From: Magnetococcales bacterium
GTDB taxonomy: Bacteria > Pseudomonadota > Magnetococcia > Magnetococcales > JADFZT01
DNA length: 49,823 nucleotides
Reading direction: 5' to 3'
NCBI GenBank assembly: GCA_015232395.1
Contig: JADFZT010000032.1
Coordinates: forward strand, 1 to 49,823
Made by a program: the position numbers and the translations under genes. This document shows, piece by piece, positions 1-9,124 of the stretch. The notes under the pieces were generated by a model. It was not told where the DNA came from, did not search any database, and was given only the letters and a program-made list of their open reading frames with translations. Within the stretch, counting starts at the first letter, position 1; the number at the start of each line of letters is the position of its first letter.

Positions 1-726
1 GGGGCAGCATGTGCGCCGGGTGGCGGAAAGCTCCCGATTGCTGTCTCCTCGGAAAACTATCCTCACTTGAGGCCATGCCTTGCGGAGCCGTGAAACCAAC
101 CACTTCAGCATGGCACCAGCATGTTTGGCTGCGTCGATGTTGGCCGGGCGCAAGTAGGACACCAAAGGTTGGTCGCCACAAAAAACGTACAGAGGCAAAA
201 AGCAATAATGGTCGTAATAGCCGTGAAAAAACCGACGATCCTGTTTCCCGTGAACAGGGTCGTCGGTGGCATCAAAATCCAGAACCAACTCTTTGGGAGA
301 TTCTTTGAATGAGGAAATAAACTGATCCGCCATCACGTTGTGAAAGGCCCAAAATATCTCCCGGTCCGCTTTGTTTTCCCAGCGGCACAAGGTCGAACTG
401 CTGGCCAATCGTTCATCCCGGTCAACCCCAGTCTGAAATCCAGGATCATCACGAAGGGTCAGATGATCATTCAAATCCTCGTAACCCAAAGCAATTCCAA
501 AAACCCTTTGCCGAACCAAATCATGAACGGTGTGAATGACCTTGTCAGGATCCCGATAATCTTTCAAACAACTGGCTACGGCAGCCGTCAAACCCAAAAG
601 CCGATCCGTTTGCCTCAAAAGCAAAACCCCACCATCGCTGGTGACATCTCCTCCACTAAATTCACCCTCCACCTTGCGCCGTTTGCAGGCTGGAAATCCA
701 AACAATTGTCCGGTACGATCTGTCAT
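1..726 (-). pseudogene. IS1380-type transposase, 5' part, cut by window edge, probable frameshift
   Basis: The minus strand reads open from an ATG at 726 to the window edge. It begins MTDRTGQLFGFPACKRRKVE and contains a first DDE acidic block, LDFDATDDPVHGKQ, followed by FFHGYYDHYCFLPLYVFCGD. This block is typical of IS1380/IS4-superfamily transposases, which cut and paste their own element. An AGGGGAGG ribosome site lies just before the ATG. Near the edge the frame reads VFRGDS, which in this family is normally followed by GF plus basic residues. Here it continues NRELSATRRTCC, whereas another frame of the same bases gives SGAFRHPAHMLP. That suggests a small indel near position 45, so the copy is probably inactive. 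The rest of the gene lies outside the window, so the frameshift cannot be confirmed. Family assignment is fairly sure; pseudogene status is inference. Confidence 0.72.
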
Positions 727-791
727 GGTGAAACCTCCCCTTTGATATGGTGTAAGCAACTAAATTATAAGGGATTATACGAGGTTTCACC
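727..791. repeat. 11-bp perfect inverted repeat upstream of the transposase
   Basis: GGTGAAACCTC at 727-737 is the exact reverse complement of GAGGTTTCACC at 781-791, with a 43-bp spacer. The inner arm overlaps the transposase ribosome site. It could be a hairpin that dampens transposase expression, or a transposase or regulator binding site. The sequence TGCAATATCCGGGCTAG just outside (802-818) could mark the element terminus, but the other end is not in the window. Confidence 0.4.
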
Positions 792-1165
792 ACTTTTATA
801 ATGCAATATCCGGGCTAGTTCTTTCCGGGTGGGAGAGGGCGTTTTGTGGATTCTTTTTTTGGCAGGTACTATATGATTGAATGTTTTTTAGATAAAGCGG
901 AGCGATCCGGCAGGCAGTTCATCTGGTTGCGCTGATCCTCTCCCTGGTTGTTGGTTACAGCGACCCCTTGATTTGGCGGATGGGAACATCATCCTGACCA
1001 GATGTTACCAAACGTATGAGCTGTTTATTGTGGTCCAGAGGTGTCTCTTTTTGTTGGATCTTTTTTTCCCCCACACCTGTAAGAAGAGATGCCCCCACTC
1101 TTCCCGGGTCGGATCGACCAAGCCCTTTTTTGTGAGATGGCCATTTCCGCGTAGAGGTTGAACGG
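792..1165. other. Intergenic stretch between IS remnant and yfiR-like gene
   Basis: I see no convincing coding sequence. Short open frames on both strands lack start context and protein-like composition. The promoter of the downstream signalling operon is expected here, but I could not pick -35/-10 boxes with confidence. Confidence 0.5.
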
Positions 1166-1774
1166 TTGCCCTTCAAACCCCATCCATCAGCTGTTTCCAG
1201 GCGTAGAAAACCCGGGTACCGCCGCGCCTTCTGGCAGCTGTCGGTGGGGTTGCTCTGTCTGTTGGTGGCAGGAGAAGCTTTCCCCCGGGACGAGCGTCAG
1301 GTGGCTTATGCCGTCAAGGCAGCCCTCATCTTCAAGCTGGCCAAATTTATCGACTGGCCAAAAAACGTGGTTCAGAGTGAGACCCTCCATTTTTGCCTGG
1401 TCGGACCTGATCGTTTCGGCACCTCTCTTAAAACCTTGGTACGTAAGCCGGTTAAGGGGATGCAGGTGATCAATCTGGGGGGGCGGGGGGAGGAAACGGG
1501 TCTGGATGGTTGCCAGATTGTTTTTTTCAGTGACGATAATCCAGAGAAGCAGCAGACGTTGCTTTTACAATATGGTCGCCACCCCATGATGACCATCAGT
1601 GATCAGCCCGGTTTTTTGCAACGGGGGGGGATGCTCTATCTGGGCCGTAAAGGCAAAAAAATGGCCATCACCATTAATCGATCCGCCGTGCAAAGATCCG
1701 GCCTGCAAGTGAGTGCTCTGCTGTTTCAGTTGTCCCTGGTGGTGACGGATGATCTGCCGGGGAGAGACCGATGA
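1166..1774 (+). CDS. yfiR: YfiR family (DUF4154) periplasmic protein
   Basis: The 202-residue exported protein has a basic N-terminus and a hydrophobic segment (about residues 23-40), then the YfiR/DUF4154 pattern: [16 protein letters not shown], a LHFCLVGPD strand, GCQIVFFSD and the C-terminal block [17 protein letters not shown]. In Pseudomonas, YfiR is a periplasmic repressor of the CHASE8 diguanylate cyclase YfiN (TpbB). Here the next gene is a CHASE8-type histidine kinase, whose ATG overlaps this stop codon (ATGA). YfiR probably gates that kinase. The start is TTG at 1166 with AGAGG 9 bases upstream; no ATG fits the signal peptide better. The family call is strong. The partner is inferred from gene order. 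Confidence 0.85.
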   Translation: MPFKPHPSAVSRRRKPGYRRAFWQLSVGLLCLLVAGEAFPRDERQVAYAVKAALIFKLAKFIDWPKNVVQSETLHFCLVGPDRFGTSLKTLVRKPVKGMQVINLGGRGEETGLDGCQIVFFSDDNPEKQQTLLLQYGRHPMMTISDQPGFLQRGGMLYLGRKGKKMAITINRSAVQRSGLQVSALLFQLSLVVTDDLPGRDR

Positions 1775-4248
1775 GATGGGGGCGTAAGGGGATGTTTAAA
1801 AGCTATTCACAGCTCTCTTTGGCGGACAAACTGCGCGCTCTGGTGTTGATCACCACCACCAACGCATTGCTCTTTTCTTCCCTCATTCTGGTTTCAGTGG
1901 AAGTCTATTCTTTTGTGAAAGAGTCCCGGGAGCAAACGGCGGCACTCTCCCGGATTATCGGCCAGAATACCAGCGCCGCTTTGACCTTTGACGATGGGAC
2001 GTTGGCGATCTCGGTTTTGGATAGCCTGGATGCGGTCCCCGGCATTCTTTCAGCCCGACTCTTTAACGCCCAGGGGGAGATTTTTGCCGATTATCTGCGG
2101 CCCGGTTCCTCCAGAGCCCCACTCAACCAACCTTATCAAGGGTGGAAACCCCTGAAGGGAGAGAAGGGGCGGCAGGCCTACTATCGCTATCAACTGGACA
2201 GAATGTTTATCGAAAGTCCGGTGGTTTTTGATGGGGAGGTCATCGGCCATCTTTCCCTGAGTGCGGATTTGACCCCGCTCTTTAGCAATGTACTGATTTA
2301 TCTGGCCATCGTTTTTACCGTGGTGTTGATCACCCTGTGGCTGGCAGCTTTTCTTTCCCGCCGACAGCAAAATCGCATGATCGAACCCATCCTGGTTTTG
2401 TCCAAGGGGATGGCGGATGTCTCCACCCGAAAGGATTTTTCCATTCGGGTGGAGCACGATGCCCAGGATGAACTGGGGGGGTTGATTACCGGCTTTAACT
2501 TTATGCTGGAGACCATCAGCGAGCGTGATCAGGAACTGGAACGTTACCGCTCGGAGTTGGAACTCCAGGTGGACAAGCGCACCCGGGAGTTGACCAATCT
2601 CAACCTGGATCTCAAGGAGGCGGTCGCCCAGGCGCTACAGAGCAAGGAGCAGGCTGAAACGGCCAACCAGGCTAAAAGCGACTTTTTGGCCAAAGTGAGT
2701 CATGAGGTCCGCACCCCCATGAATGCCATCATCGGCATGGCTGAATTGATGATGACCCAACGGCAGGATTTGACGGAAAAGCATCAGCATTATGTGAAAA
2801 CCGTCCTGCGTTCCGGCCGGTTGCTGCTGATTATCATCAACGATATTTTGGACTTTTCCAAGATTGAAGCAGGCCGCTTGACCCTGGACCGGCAGGCCTT
2901 TGATCTCAAGCTGTTGCTGGCGGATCTGGCCGATCTGTTCCGGGAGCGCATCGAAAGTTTGGGGCTCCAGTTTGAATTGACCACCGACAACGCCCTTCCC
3001 AGCCACTATTGGGGCGATCCCAACCGTTTAAGCCAGATTTTGATCAATCTTTTGGGCAACGCCCTTAAATTTACCGAAGAGGGGTCCATTATTTTGCGGG
3101 TGGGGGTGATGCGTCCCAGCACCACCACCCCGATGATCCGTTTTGAGGTTCAGGATACCGGTATCGGCATCTCCGGGGAGGTCAAGGAGAGCATATTCGG
3201 CGCTTTCAGGCAGGCGGACGACTCCATCAATCGGCGCTTCGGCGGCACCGGGCTGGGCTTGGCCATCTGTAGCGGTCTGGTGGAGCAGATGCATGGTCGC
3301 ATCGGTGTTGAAAGCGAAGAGGGGGAAGGGGCGCGTTTTTGGTTTACCGTGCCCCTGGAACGCTCTACCCGGGAGCAACTCCCCCAGGAACGCCGGACCA
3401 CCCCCACCGCTTCTGCCGATGATCTGGAAGCGTTTGCCCAATACAGCGCCAAAGTGCTCCTGGTCGAAGACAACATGGTCAATCAGGAGGTGGCCAAGGG
3501 GACTTTTACCCTTTATGGCTGCCAGGTGGTGACCGCCAACGATGGTCGCCAAGGGTTGGAGGCCTTTGGCAAGGAGTCCTTCGATCTGGTTTTTATGGAT
3601 TGCGGCATGCCGGTGATGGATGGTTTTGAGGCAACGCGACAGATGCGCGCCTTGGAAGAGAAGAGCGGGCGCACGCGCACTCCCATCATCGCCCTCACCG
3701 CCCATGCGGTGCAGGGTACCCGGGAATCCTGCACCCGGGCGGGTATGGATGATTTTGTCACCAAGCCTTTCCATCTGGGTCAAATTCGTGCGGTATTGGA
3801 TCACTGGCTGCCCGACTCCACCCACAGGCCTCCCCTGCCTCCGGCATCCCTGGCCACCTCTGACCAAACCGGCCTCCCGGCGGCCTCTTCCCAAGAGAGC
3901 CCGGCCCCTGAGCTGGATTTGGAAATCATTCAGCGTTTGCGCGCCATGGGAGAGCGGACCGGCAGCGATATTCTCGGCAAGATGATCCAGCTGTTTATCG
4001 ATCAAGTGCCCAGCCAGATGGAAAAGATCCAGCTGGCCTCAGCGGAAAAAAATTGGGAAGTGGTTTGGACCACGGCCCACAGCTTGAAATCAGCCAGTGG
4101 GAATTTGGGGGCGGGGGGGCTGTCGGACCTTTTCCGCCAGTTGGAGCACGATGCCAAGGGGGAAAAAGAGGTGGAAAATCTCCTGCAACGCATCACCGAG
4201 CAGATCCCGGGGGTGGTGGCGGCGTTGAAAACGCAACGTGAGACCTGA
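1771..4248 (+). CDS. Hybrid histidine kinase: CHASE8-like, HAMP, HisKA, HATPase, REC, HPt
   Basis: This 825-residue inner-membrane kinase has TM1 (about 22-48), a periplasmic CHASE8-like sensor (50-165), TM2 (170-195), HAMP (196-250) and a coiled coil. HisKA follows with phospho-acceptor His311 in [11 protein letters not shown]. The ATPase has N and G boxes ([29 protein letters not shown]). The receiver contains [13 protein letters not shown] and Asp610 in [13 protein letters not shown]-terminal HPt carries His770 in [13 protein letters not shown]. All phosphorelay residues are present, so it should move phosphate from His to Asp to His and on to a separate receiver. The next two genes both start with receivers and are the natural partners. 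It is translationally coupled to the YfiR gene upstream. CHASE8 normally sits on YfiN-type cyclases; here it drives a kinase. Confidence 0.92.
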   Translation: MRWGRKGMFKSYSQLSLADKLRALVLITTTNALLFSSLILVSVEVYSFVKESREQTAALSRIIGQNTSAALTFDDGTLAISVLDSLDAVPGILSARLFNAQGEIFADYLRPGSSRAPLNQPYQGWKPLKGEKGRQAYYRYQLDRMFIESPVVFDGEVIGHLSLSADLTPLFSNVLIYLAIVFTVVLITLWLAAFLSRRQQNRMIEPILVLSKGMADVSTRKDFSIRVEHDAQDELGGLITGFNFMLETISERDQELERYRSELELQVDKRTRELTNLNLDLKEAVAQALQSKEQAETANQAKSDFLAKVSHEVRTPMNAIIGMAELMMTQRQDLTEKHQHYVKTVLRSGRLLLIIINDILDFSKIEAGRLTLDRQAFDLKLLLADLADLFRERIESLGLQFELTTDNALPSHYWGDPNRLSQILINLLGNALKFTEEGSIILRVGVMRPSTTTPMIRFEVQDTGIGISGEVKESIFGAFRQADDSINRRFGGTGLGLAICSGLVEQMHGRIGVESEEGEGARFWFTVPLERSTREQLPQERRTTPTASADDLEAFAQYSAKVLLVEDNMVNQEVAKGTFTLYGCQVVTANDGRQGLEAFGKESFDLVFMDCGMPVMDGFEATRQMRALEEKSGRTRTPIIALTAHAVQGTRESCTRAGMDDFVTKPFHLGQIRAVLDHWLPDSTHRPPLPPASLATSDQTGLPAASSQESPAPELDLEIIQRLRAMGERTGSDILGKMIQLFIDQVPSQMEKIQLASAEKNWEVVWTTAHSLKSASGNLGAGGLSDLFRQLEHDAKGEKEVENLLQRITEQIPGVVAALKTQRET

Positions 4249-4268
4249 TTCATTCAGGCCGTTTTTTT
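4244..4268 (+). terminator. Short stem and T-run after the hybrid kinase
   Basis: CCTGA (4244-4248) pairs with TCAGG (4254-4258), and a run of eight T starts at 4262. The stem is only 5 bp, so at best it is a weak or partial terminator between the kinase and the c-di-GMP gene. Confidence 0.3.
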
Positions 4269-4322
4269 TAATATATGGATGTTTTTCCGACAGAACGAAT
4301 GGAATACCCAAAGGTTGGTCCC

Positions 4323-6800
4323 ATGACAAACAGACCCAAGCCCCTTTCAGGCTCCCGCATTTTGATTGTGGATGACGAGTTTGCCGAGCGACTCCCCATG
4401 CGCGCCACCCTGGAAGGGGAAGGATTTGAGATCGAGGAGGTTGAAAACGGGCAGCAGGCCTTGGATATACTGGAAAAAGAACATTTCGATGGCATTGTGC
4501 TCGATGTGGTGATGCCCGGCATGAACGGTTTTGAGGTGTGCCAACGGATCCGCCGGTTAGCTACGTGTCGCCTGCTGCCGATCCTCATGGTGACCGGTCT
4601 GGATGATCACGGCTCCATCAATCAAGCCTATCAGGCGGGGGCGACCGATTTTTTGACCAAGCCGGTCAACTGGGATCTGGTAGGGCATCGGGTACGCTAC
4701 CTCCTGCGTTCCAGCCGCGCCGCCCGGGAGTTGGACGATAGCCGGCGGGATCTGGAGGAAAAACAGAAACTGATCGACTCCTTTGTTGAAAATTCACCCT
4801 CTGCCATCAGCATCAAGGGGTTGGACAGGGTCTACCAGATGGTTAACCCGGAGTTCGAGCGCTCCTGTGTCAAGTCGGTTGCAAGTGTCCCGGGAAGTGT
4901 GGATGGGGAACTGTTCCACGCTGAGTATGCTGAAATAATTCAGAAAAATGACCAGACAGTCCTGGAAAAAGAGAGCCCCATGCGTTTTGAGGAGTTCTGC
5001 CGCAAGGGGGGCTGCGACAAAATTCAACTCTCGGTGCGCTTTCCCATCGTCGGCTCCAATGGCCAACCCACCGGCATCGGTTGCATCTCCACCGACATTA
5101 CCGAACTCAAAAGAGCCCGGGAAAGTTTGCTTTTGGCCAGAAATGTGATCGAAAGCACCCATGAAGCCATTGTCATTACCGATGAAAATGCCAATGTTCT
5201 GGATGTTAACAGCGCCTTTGTAACCATGCACGGCTACTCCCGGGAAGAGGTGCTGGGCAAAAATCCGAAAATGTTGCAGTCCGGTCGCCACGACGAGACC
5301 TTTTTTCAGGAGATGTGGCAGGGGCTGGCCAAGGAGGGCCTCTGGTCGGGGGAGGTGTGGGACCGGCGGAAAAACGGCGAGATTTTTCCCAAACAGCTGA
5401 CCATCTCTTCCGTGGCCAATCGCCAGGGTCAAATCCAATATTATGTCGGCATCTCCAGGGATATTACCCGACAAAAGGCCACCGAGGAAAAACTCCATCA
5501 GTTGGCTTTTTACGATCCACTGACCAACCTGCCCAACCGCACGCTGTTTCGGGATCGATTGATGCACGAAATCGACCTGGCCGCCCGGCGGGGAGATGAG
5601 TTTGCGGTGCTCTTCATCGATCTGGATCGTTTCAAAAACGTCAACGATTCCCTGGGCCATGAGGTGGGGGATGAGCTGTTGGTTCAGGTGGCCCAGCGTA
5701 TCCAGAGCTGTCTGCGCAAGAGTGATACTGTCGCGCGTATAGGCGGGGATGAATTTACGGTGATTCTGGCCACGGAAATGGGCTCCCACGGCTATGGCCA
5801 GGTGGCGGACAAGATTATTCAAAAGCTGCGTGAGCCTTTCATGTTGCGGGATCGGCAGTTTTTTATCGGTGCCAGTATCGGCATCGTGCTCTTTCCGGGG
5901 GATGCCGATAGCTTTGAGCTGCTCACCCGCCATGCCGACACCGCCATGTATCGCGCCAAGGCCTCCGGTGGGGGCAATTATCGCTATTTTTCGCCGGAGA
6001 TGGATGCAGAAAACATGTTTCGGCTCTCCCTGGAGGAGGAGTTGCACCAGGCTTTGGAAAAAAACCAGTTGGCGCTTCACTATCAACCCAAGATCGATCT
6101 TGCCTCCAATCGGGTGGCGGGGGTAGAGGCGCTGGTGCGTTGGCAGCATCCCGAGCGGGGCATGATCTCCCCCGCTGATTTTATTCCCCTGGCTGAAGAG
6201 ACCGGTTTGATCGTGCCTATGGGAATTTGGGTTCTCAAGACCGCCTGCCAACAAGCCAAGGCCTGGATCGACCAGGGATTTGAAAATATTCGGGTGGCGG
6301 TTAATCTATCCGGTCGCCAATTTCAGGACCCGGAACTGTTGGCCAAAATCCGTAATCTCCTGGAAATTCATCAGCTGCCTCCCGGAGCCATTGAGCTGGA
6401 AGTGACCGAGAGTGTGGCCATGGATGATGTGGAAAAAACCGTGGCCATTCTGGATGATTTTCGTAAGCTGGGGCTGCACATTTCAGTGGATGATTTTGGC
6501 ACCGGCTACTCTTCGTTGAGCTATCTGAAGCGGCTGCCTCTGGACAGCCTCAAGGTGGACCAATCCTTTGTTCGGGATTTGACCCGCAACTCCGACGATG
6601 CCGCCATTGTCGACTCCATCATCTCCCTGGCTCGGGCCATGGATCTCAAGGTGGTGGCCGAAGGGGTGGAAACAGCCCTGCAATTGGAATTTTTACGGGA
6701 AAAACTGTGCAGTGAGATCCAGGGGTTTTATTTTTCCCGTCCCCTGCCGGCACAGGATGTGAGTCTATTGTTTGATCAATTGTTCGATAGCGGGAGTTGA
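4323..6800 (+). CDS. Response regulator REC-PAS-PAS-GGDEF-EAL (c-di-GMP enzyme)
   Basis: A predicted soluble protein of 825 residues. It has a receiver (SRILIVDDE; phospho-Asp61 in LDVVMPGMNG), two PAS domains (about 140-255 and 265-385), GGDEF and EAL. GGDEF is canonical at 474-478 (ARIGGDEF), and RKSD five residues before it is an I-site for product inhibition. EAL is canonical (VEALVRWQHP, 602-604), with VNLSGRQF, EVTES, DDFGTGYSSL and EGVET also intact. Both c-di-GMP synthesis and hydrolysis are therefore chemically possible; phosphorylation and PAS ligands probably set the balance. The ATG at 4323 is preferred over an in-frame ATG at 4275, because AAGG lies upstream of 4323 and the extra 16 residues precede the receiver. 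It is a likely phosphorelay target of the preceding kinase. Confidence 0.93.
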   Translation: MTNRPKPLSGSRILIVDDEFAERLPMRATLEGEGFEIEEVENGQQALDILEKEHFDGIVLDVVMPGMNGFEVCQRIRRLATCRLLPILMVTGLDDHGSINQAYQAGATDFLTKPVNWDLVGHRVRYLLRSSRAARELDDSRRDLEEKQKLIDSFVENSPSAISIKGLDRVYQMVNPEFERSCVKSVASVPGSVDGELFHAEYAEIIQKNDQTVLEKESPMRFEEFCRKGGCDKIQLSVRFPIVGSNGQPTGIGCISTDITELKRARESLLLARNVIESTHEAIVITDENANVLDVNSAFVTMHGYSREEVLGKNPKMLQSGRHDETFFQEMWQGLAKEGLWSGEVWDRRKNGEIFPKQLTISSVANRQGQIQYYVGISRDITRQKATEEKLHQLAFYDPLTNLPNRTLFRDRLMHEIDLAARRGDEFAVLFIDLDRFKNVNDSLGHEVGDELLVQVAQRIQSCLRKSDTVARIGGDEFTVILATEMGSHGYGQVADKIIQKLREPFMLRDRQFFIGASIGIVLFPGDADSFELLTRHADTAMYRAKASGGGNYRYFSPEMDAENMFRLSLEEELHQALEKNQLALHYQPKIDLASNRVAGVEALVRWQHPERGMISPADFIPLAEETGLIVPMGIWVLKTACQQAKAWIDQGFENIRVAVNLSGRQFQDPELLAKIRNLLEIHQLPPGAIELEVTESVAMDDVEKTVAILDDFRKLGLHISVDDFGTGYSSLSYLKRLPLDSLKVDQSFVRDLTRNSDDAAIVDSIISLARAMDLKVVAEGVETALQLEFLREKLCSEIQGFYFSRPLPAQDVSLLFDQLFDSGS

Positions 6801-6873
6801 TCTGATCTTGGGCATGAAGCGGCTGAAACAGATTTGGCCATAAAGTCTGTTCAACGGGTAGGGTGATCCAAAA

Positions 6874-6891
6874 GCCGGTAACCTTACCGGC
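6874..6891. promoter_or_regulatory. Perfect palindrome upstream of the sigma54 activator gene
   Basis: GCCGGTAACCTTACCGGC has an 8-bp perfect inverted repeat around a CC centre. It sits 26 bp upstream of the ATG at 6918, in the 117-bp gap after the GGDEF-EAL gene. No T-run follows, so an operator or RNA hairpin fits better than a terminator. Autoregulation by the downstream regulator is possible but unproven. Confidence 0.4.
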
Positions 6892-6917
6892 GTTGGAGAG
6901 CGAGGGGAAAGTAGACC

Positions 6918-8405
6918 ATGGCGCAAGCCGAAAAGCCGCGTATTTTGATTGTCGATGACATGGTCATCAACATCAAAGTGCTGTCGGACCATTTGAAACC
7001 CCACTATCAGGTTCAGGTAGCCACCAACGGCCCCAAAGCCCTGGAGATTGCGGCGGAGGAGCCCCGGCCCGACATGATCCTCCTGGATATCATGATGCCT
7101 CAGATGGATGGCTATACTGTTTTGACCCGTTTGCAGGCCGATCCCGGTACTCGAGACATTCCAGTGATTTTTTTGACCGCCAAGGATGCCGAGGAGGATG
7201 AAACCCGGGGGTTGGCCATGGGGGCGGTGGATTATATCACCAAGCCCTTCTCTCCCCCCATCGTCAAAGCCCGAATCAAAACCCACCTCTCTTTGCAGCA
7301 GAGCATCCGGGAGATGATGCGGGCCCAGCTGAAAGCCCAATCCCTGCAAAAGCAGGTGGGGGCGCTCAACAGCAACCTGGTGAAGGAAGCGCTGAAAAAC
7401 CCGGAGGCTTTTGCTGAAATCGTCACCATCAGTCCCCAGATGCGGACCATTTTTCACTACATGGAGGCGATTTGCGATTCCGGGGAGCCGGTGTTGGTGA
7501 CGGGGGAGACCGGAGCAGGCAAGGAGTTGATCGCCCGGGGGTTGCACCGTCTGGGAGGAAGAGCTGGCAAGCTGGTCTCGGTGAATCTGGCTGGCCTTGA
7601 TGACGAAACCTTTTCCGATACCCTGTTCGGCCACACCAAGGGGGCCTTTACCGGGGCCAATCAGGATCGCAAGGGGTTTATCAGCCAGGCCGAGGGGGGA
7701 ACGCTTTTTCTGGATGAAATCGGCGATCTGCTACCCGCCTCCCAAATCAAGCTGTTGCGACTTTTGCAGGAAAAACTCTACTACCCGTTGGGGGCGGATA
7801 CCCCCAGCCGAATGGACGTGCAGATCATTGCCGCCACCCACCGGGATCTTCAGGCCCGGATGAATGAAGGCCATTTTCGTCAGGATCTCTTTTTTCGACT
7901 TTCAGCGCATCATATTCGCATACCGGCTCTGCGGGATCGTCGGGAGGATATTCCACCTCTCACCTTTCATTTTTTGGAGGAGGCGGGCAAAGCCATGGAT
8001 CGTCCCCCTCTGGACCCCCCACCGGAGCTGCTCCAGCTGTTGGAGACCTACCATTTTCCCGGCAATGTGCGGGAGTTGCGCGCCATCGTTTTTGATGCCG
8101 TGGCCCAGCATCGAACGGGGGCGATCCTCTCCATGAAAAGCATCCAAAAAACCATCGAGGAGCGCCGCTCTGGTCACCATGGCGCCACTCGGTCGATCTT
8201 GAGCAGCACGCCCGATCACTCCTCTTTCCAGATTGAAGGCTCTCTACCCACCCTGGAGGAGGCTGAAAATGTGTTGGTGAGCGAAGCGATGCGCCAAGCC
8301 AAAAACAATCAGGGGATTGCCGCCTCCCTCCTGGGGATCTCCCGTTCCGCTTTGAACCGCCGTTTGAATCGTCGTCTGAGGCATCTGCTCGATACCCAAG
8401 AGTGA
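6918..8405 (+). CDS. NtrC-family sigma54-dependent response regulator
   Basis: The protein has 495 residues: receiver (7-120, phospho-Asp57 in ILLDIMMPQMDG), AAA+ domain (about 170-395) and a C-terminal Fis-type helix-turn-helix (IAASLLGISRSALNRRL). Walker A is GETGAGKE at 196-203. The sigma54-contact loop GAFTGA at 242-247 is intact, as are FLDEIGDL (Walker B) and the FPGNVRELR block. It should activate RNA polymerase-sigma54 when phosphorylated. AGGGGAAAG lies before the ATG. It closes the signalling block and directly precedes the surface-protein cluster, so that cluster is a plausible target. The upstream hybrid kinase with its HPt domain is the likely phosphodonor. Confidence 0.93.
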   Translation: MAQAEKPRILIVDDMVINIKVLSDHLKPHYQVQVATNGPKALEIAAEEPRPDMILLDIMMPQMDGYTVLTRLQADPGTRDIPVIFLTAKDAEEDETRGLAMGAVDYITKPFSPPIVKARIKTHLSLQQSIREMMRAQLKAQSLQKQVGALNSNLVKEALKNPEAFAEIVTISPQMRTIFHYMEAICDSGEPVLVTGETGAGKELIARGLHRLGGRAGKLVSVNLAGLDDETFSDTLFGHTKGAFTGANQDRKGFISQAEGGTLFLDEIGDLLPASQIKLLRLLQEKLYYPLGADTPSRMDVQIIAATHRDLQARMNEGHFRQDLFFRLSAHHIRIPALRDRREDIPPLTFHFLEEAGKAMDRPPLDPPPELLQLLETYHFPGNVRELRAIVFDAVAQHRTGAILSMKSIQKTIEERRSGHHGATRSILSSTPDHSSFQIEGSLPTLEEAENVLVSEAMRQAKNNQGIAASLLGISRSALNRRLNRRLRHLLDTQE

Positions 8406-9124
8406 CCCGAATCCTCTCTTCCCCCACCCGCCCCTTGAGGCTTCTGTTCGACACCCACAATCCAATCCAGTCCCTTCGGGAGCGCTCCCTTTCAGGGGGG
8501 TGCACCAAAGTGAACCTGTGCACACGCTGTGGTTGACCTGAATGATTGTCGTAACTTGATGAAAATCAAATCTATTTGATCATCTGTCCCTATTTCTGGC
8601 AGGCCCCCCCTGTGCAAAATGGTCTACCCATTTCCGGGGTCGGAATCACTTCTTTGGTGAAGGATATCTGGCTGTTTTGTAAGGTTATCTTCAGGTTTGT
8701 GTGGGTTTGGTCCGGTTCTTGTTCTGTAAGGGGCAGGGGAAGAGAGCCCATCCGGGGTGTTCCAAGCCTGGATCCGGGTAACCTCTGGCACTTGGAAAGT
8801 GGGTCTATCTCGATGGTGGGTAAGGAGACGATGCTCAGGCAGGCCTGTTTTTACATTTTAAGAGTGTTTTTGTTGCATGGATAAAATATGGCAGAGAAAA
8901 CAAAAAACGTGATACCGTGGAGAATTAGGCGTTAAATGCCACATTTCGCTCATAGGTTCCTTCCAGGTCAATTTGCCAAGCCGGTTTGAGTGCGGTTTGA
9001 GAGGCTTGCTTCACTTCTGCTGAAGGGCAATCGATCTGATCTTTTCAGTTTCAGGTTTGCCCAAGCAGGGGTTCCACTGGATGGTACAGCTGGATACAAA
9101 AATAACGGTACGAAGGGGAGGATC
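8406..9124. other. 719-bp non-coding region before the surface-protein cluster
   Basis: No convincing gene is present. A 12-bp perfect palindrome GGGAGCGCTCCC lies at 8478-8489, shortly after the sigma54-activator stop. I searched by eye for -24/-12 (GG-N10-GC) sites. Near matches such as TGGCAGG...TGTGC (8597 onward) have wrong spacing, so no sigma54 promoter is called. The promoter for the gene at 9125 should lie here. Confidence 0.45.

Noticed and set aside
3028-4005. 325-codon minus-strand frame opposite the hybrid kinase
   Set aside because: It covers the ATPase, receiver and HPt region of a clear plus-strand gene and shows no own domain.
8597-8616. TGGCAGG...TGTGC as a sigma54 promoter
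   Set aside because: The GG and GC elements are 14 bases apart instead of 10.
8576-8884. 102-codon plus-strand frame in the gap before the surface cluster
   Set aside because: Composition is not protein-like, no ribosome site is present and it resembles no family.
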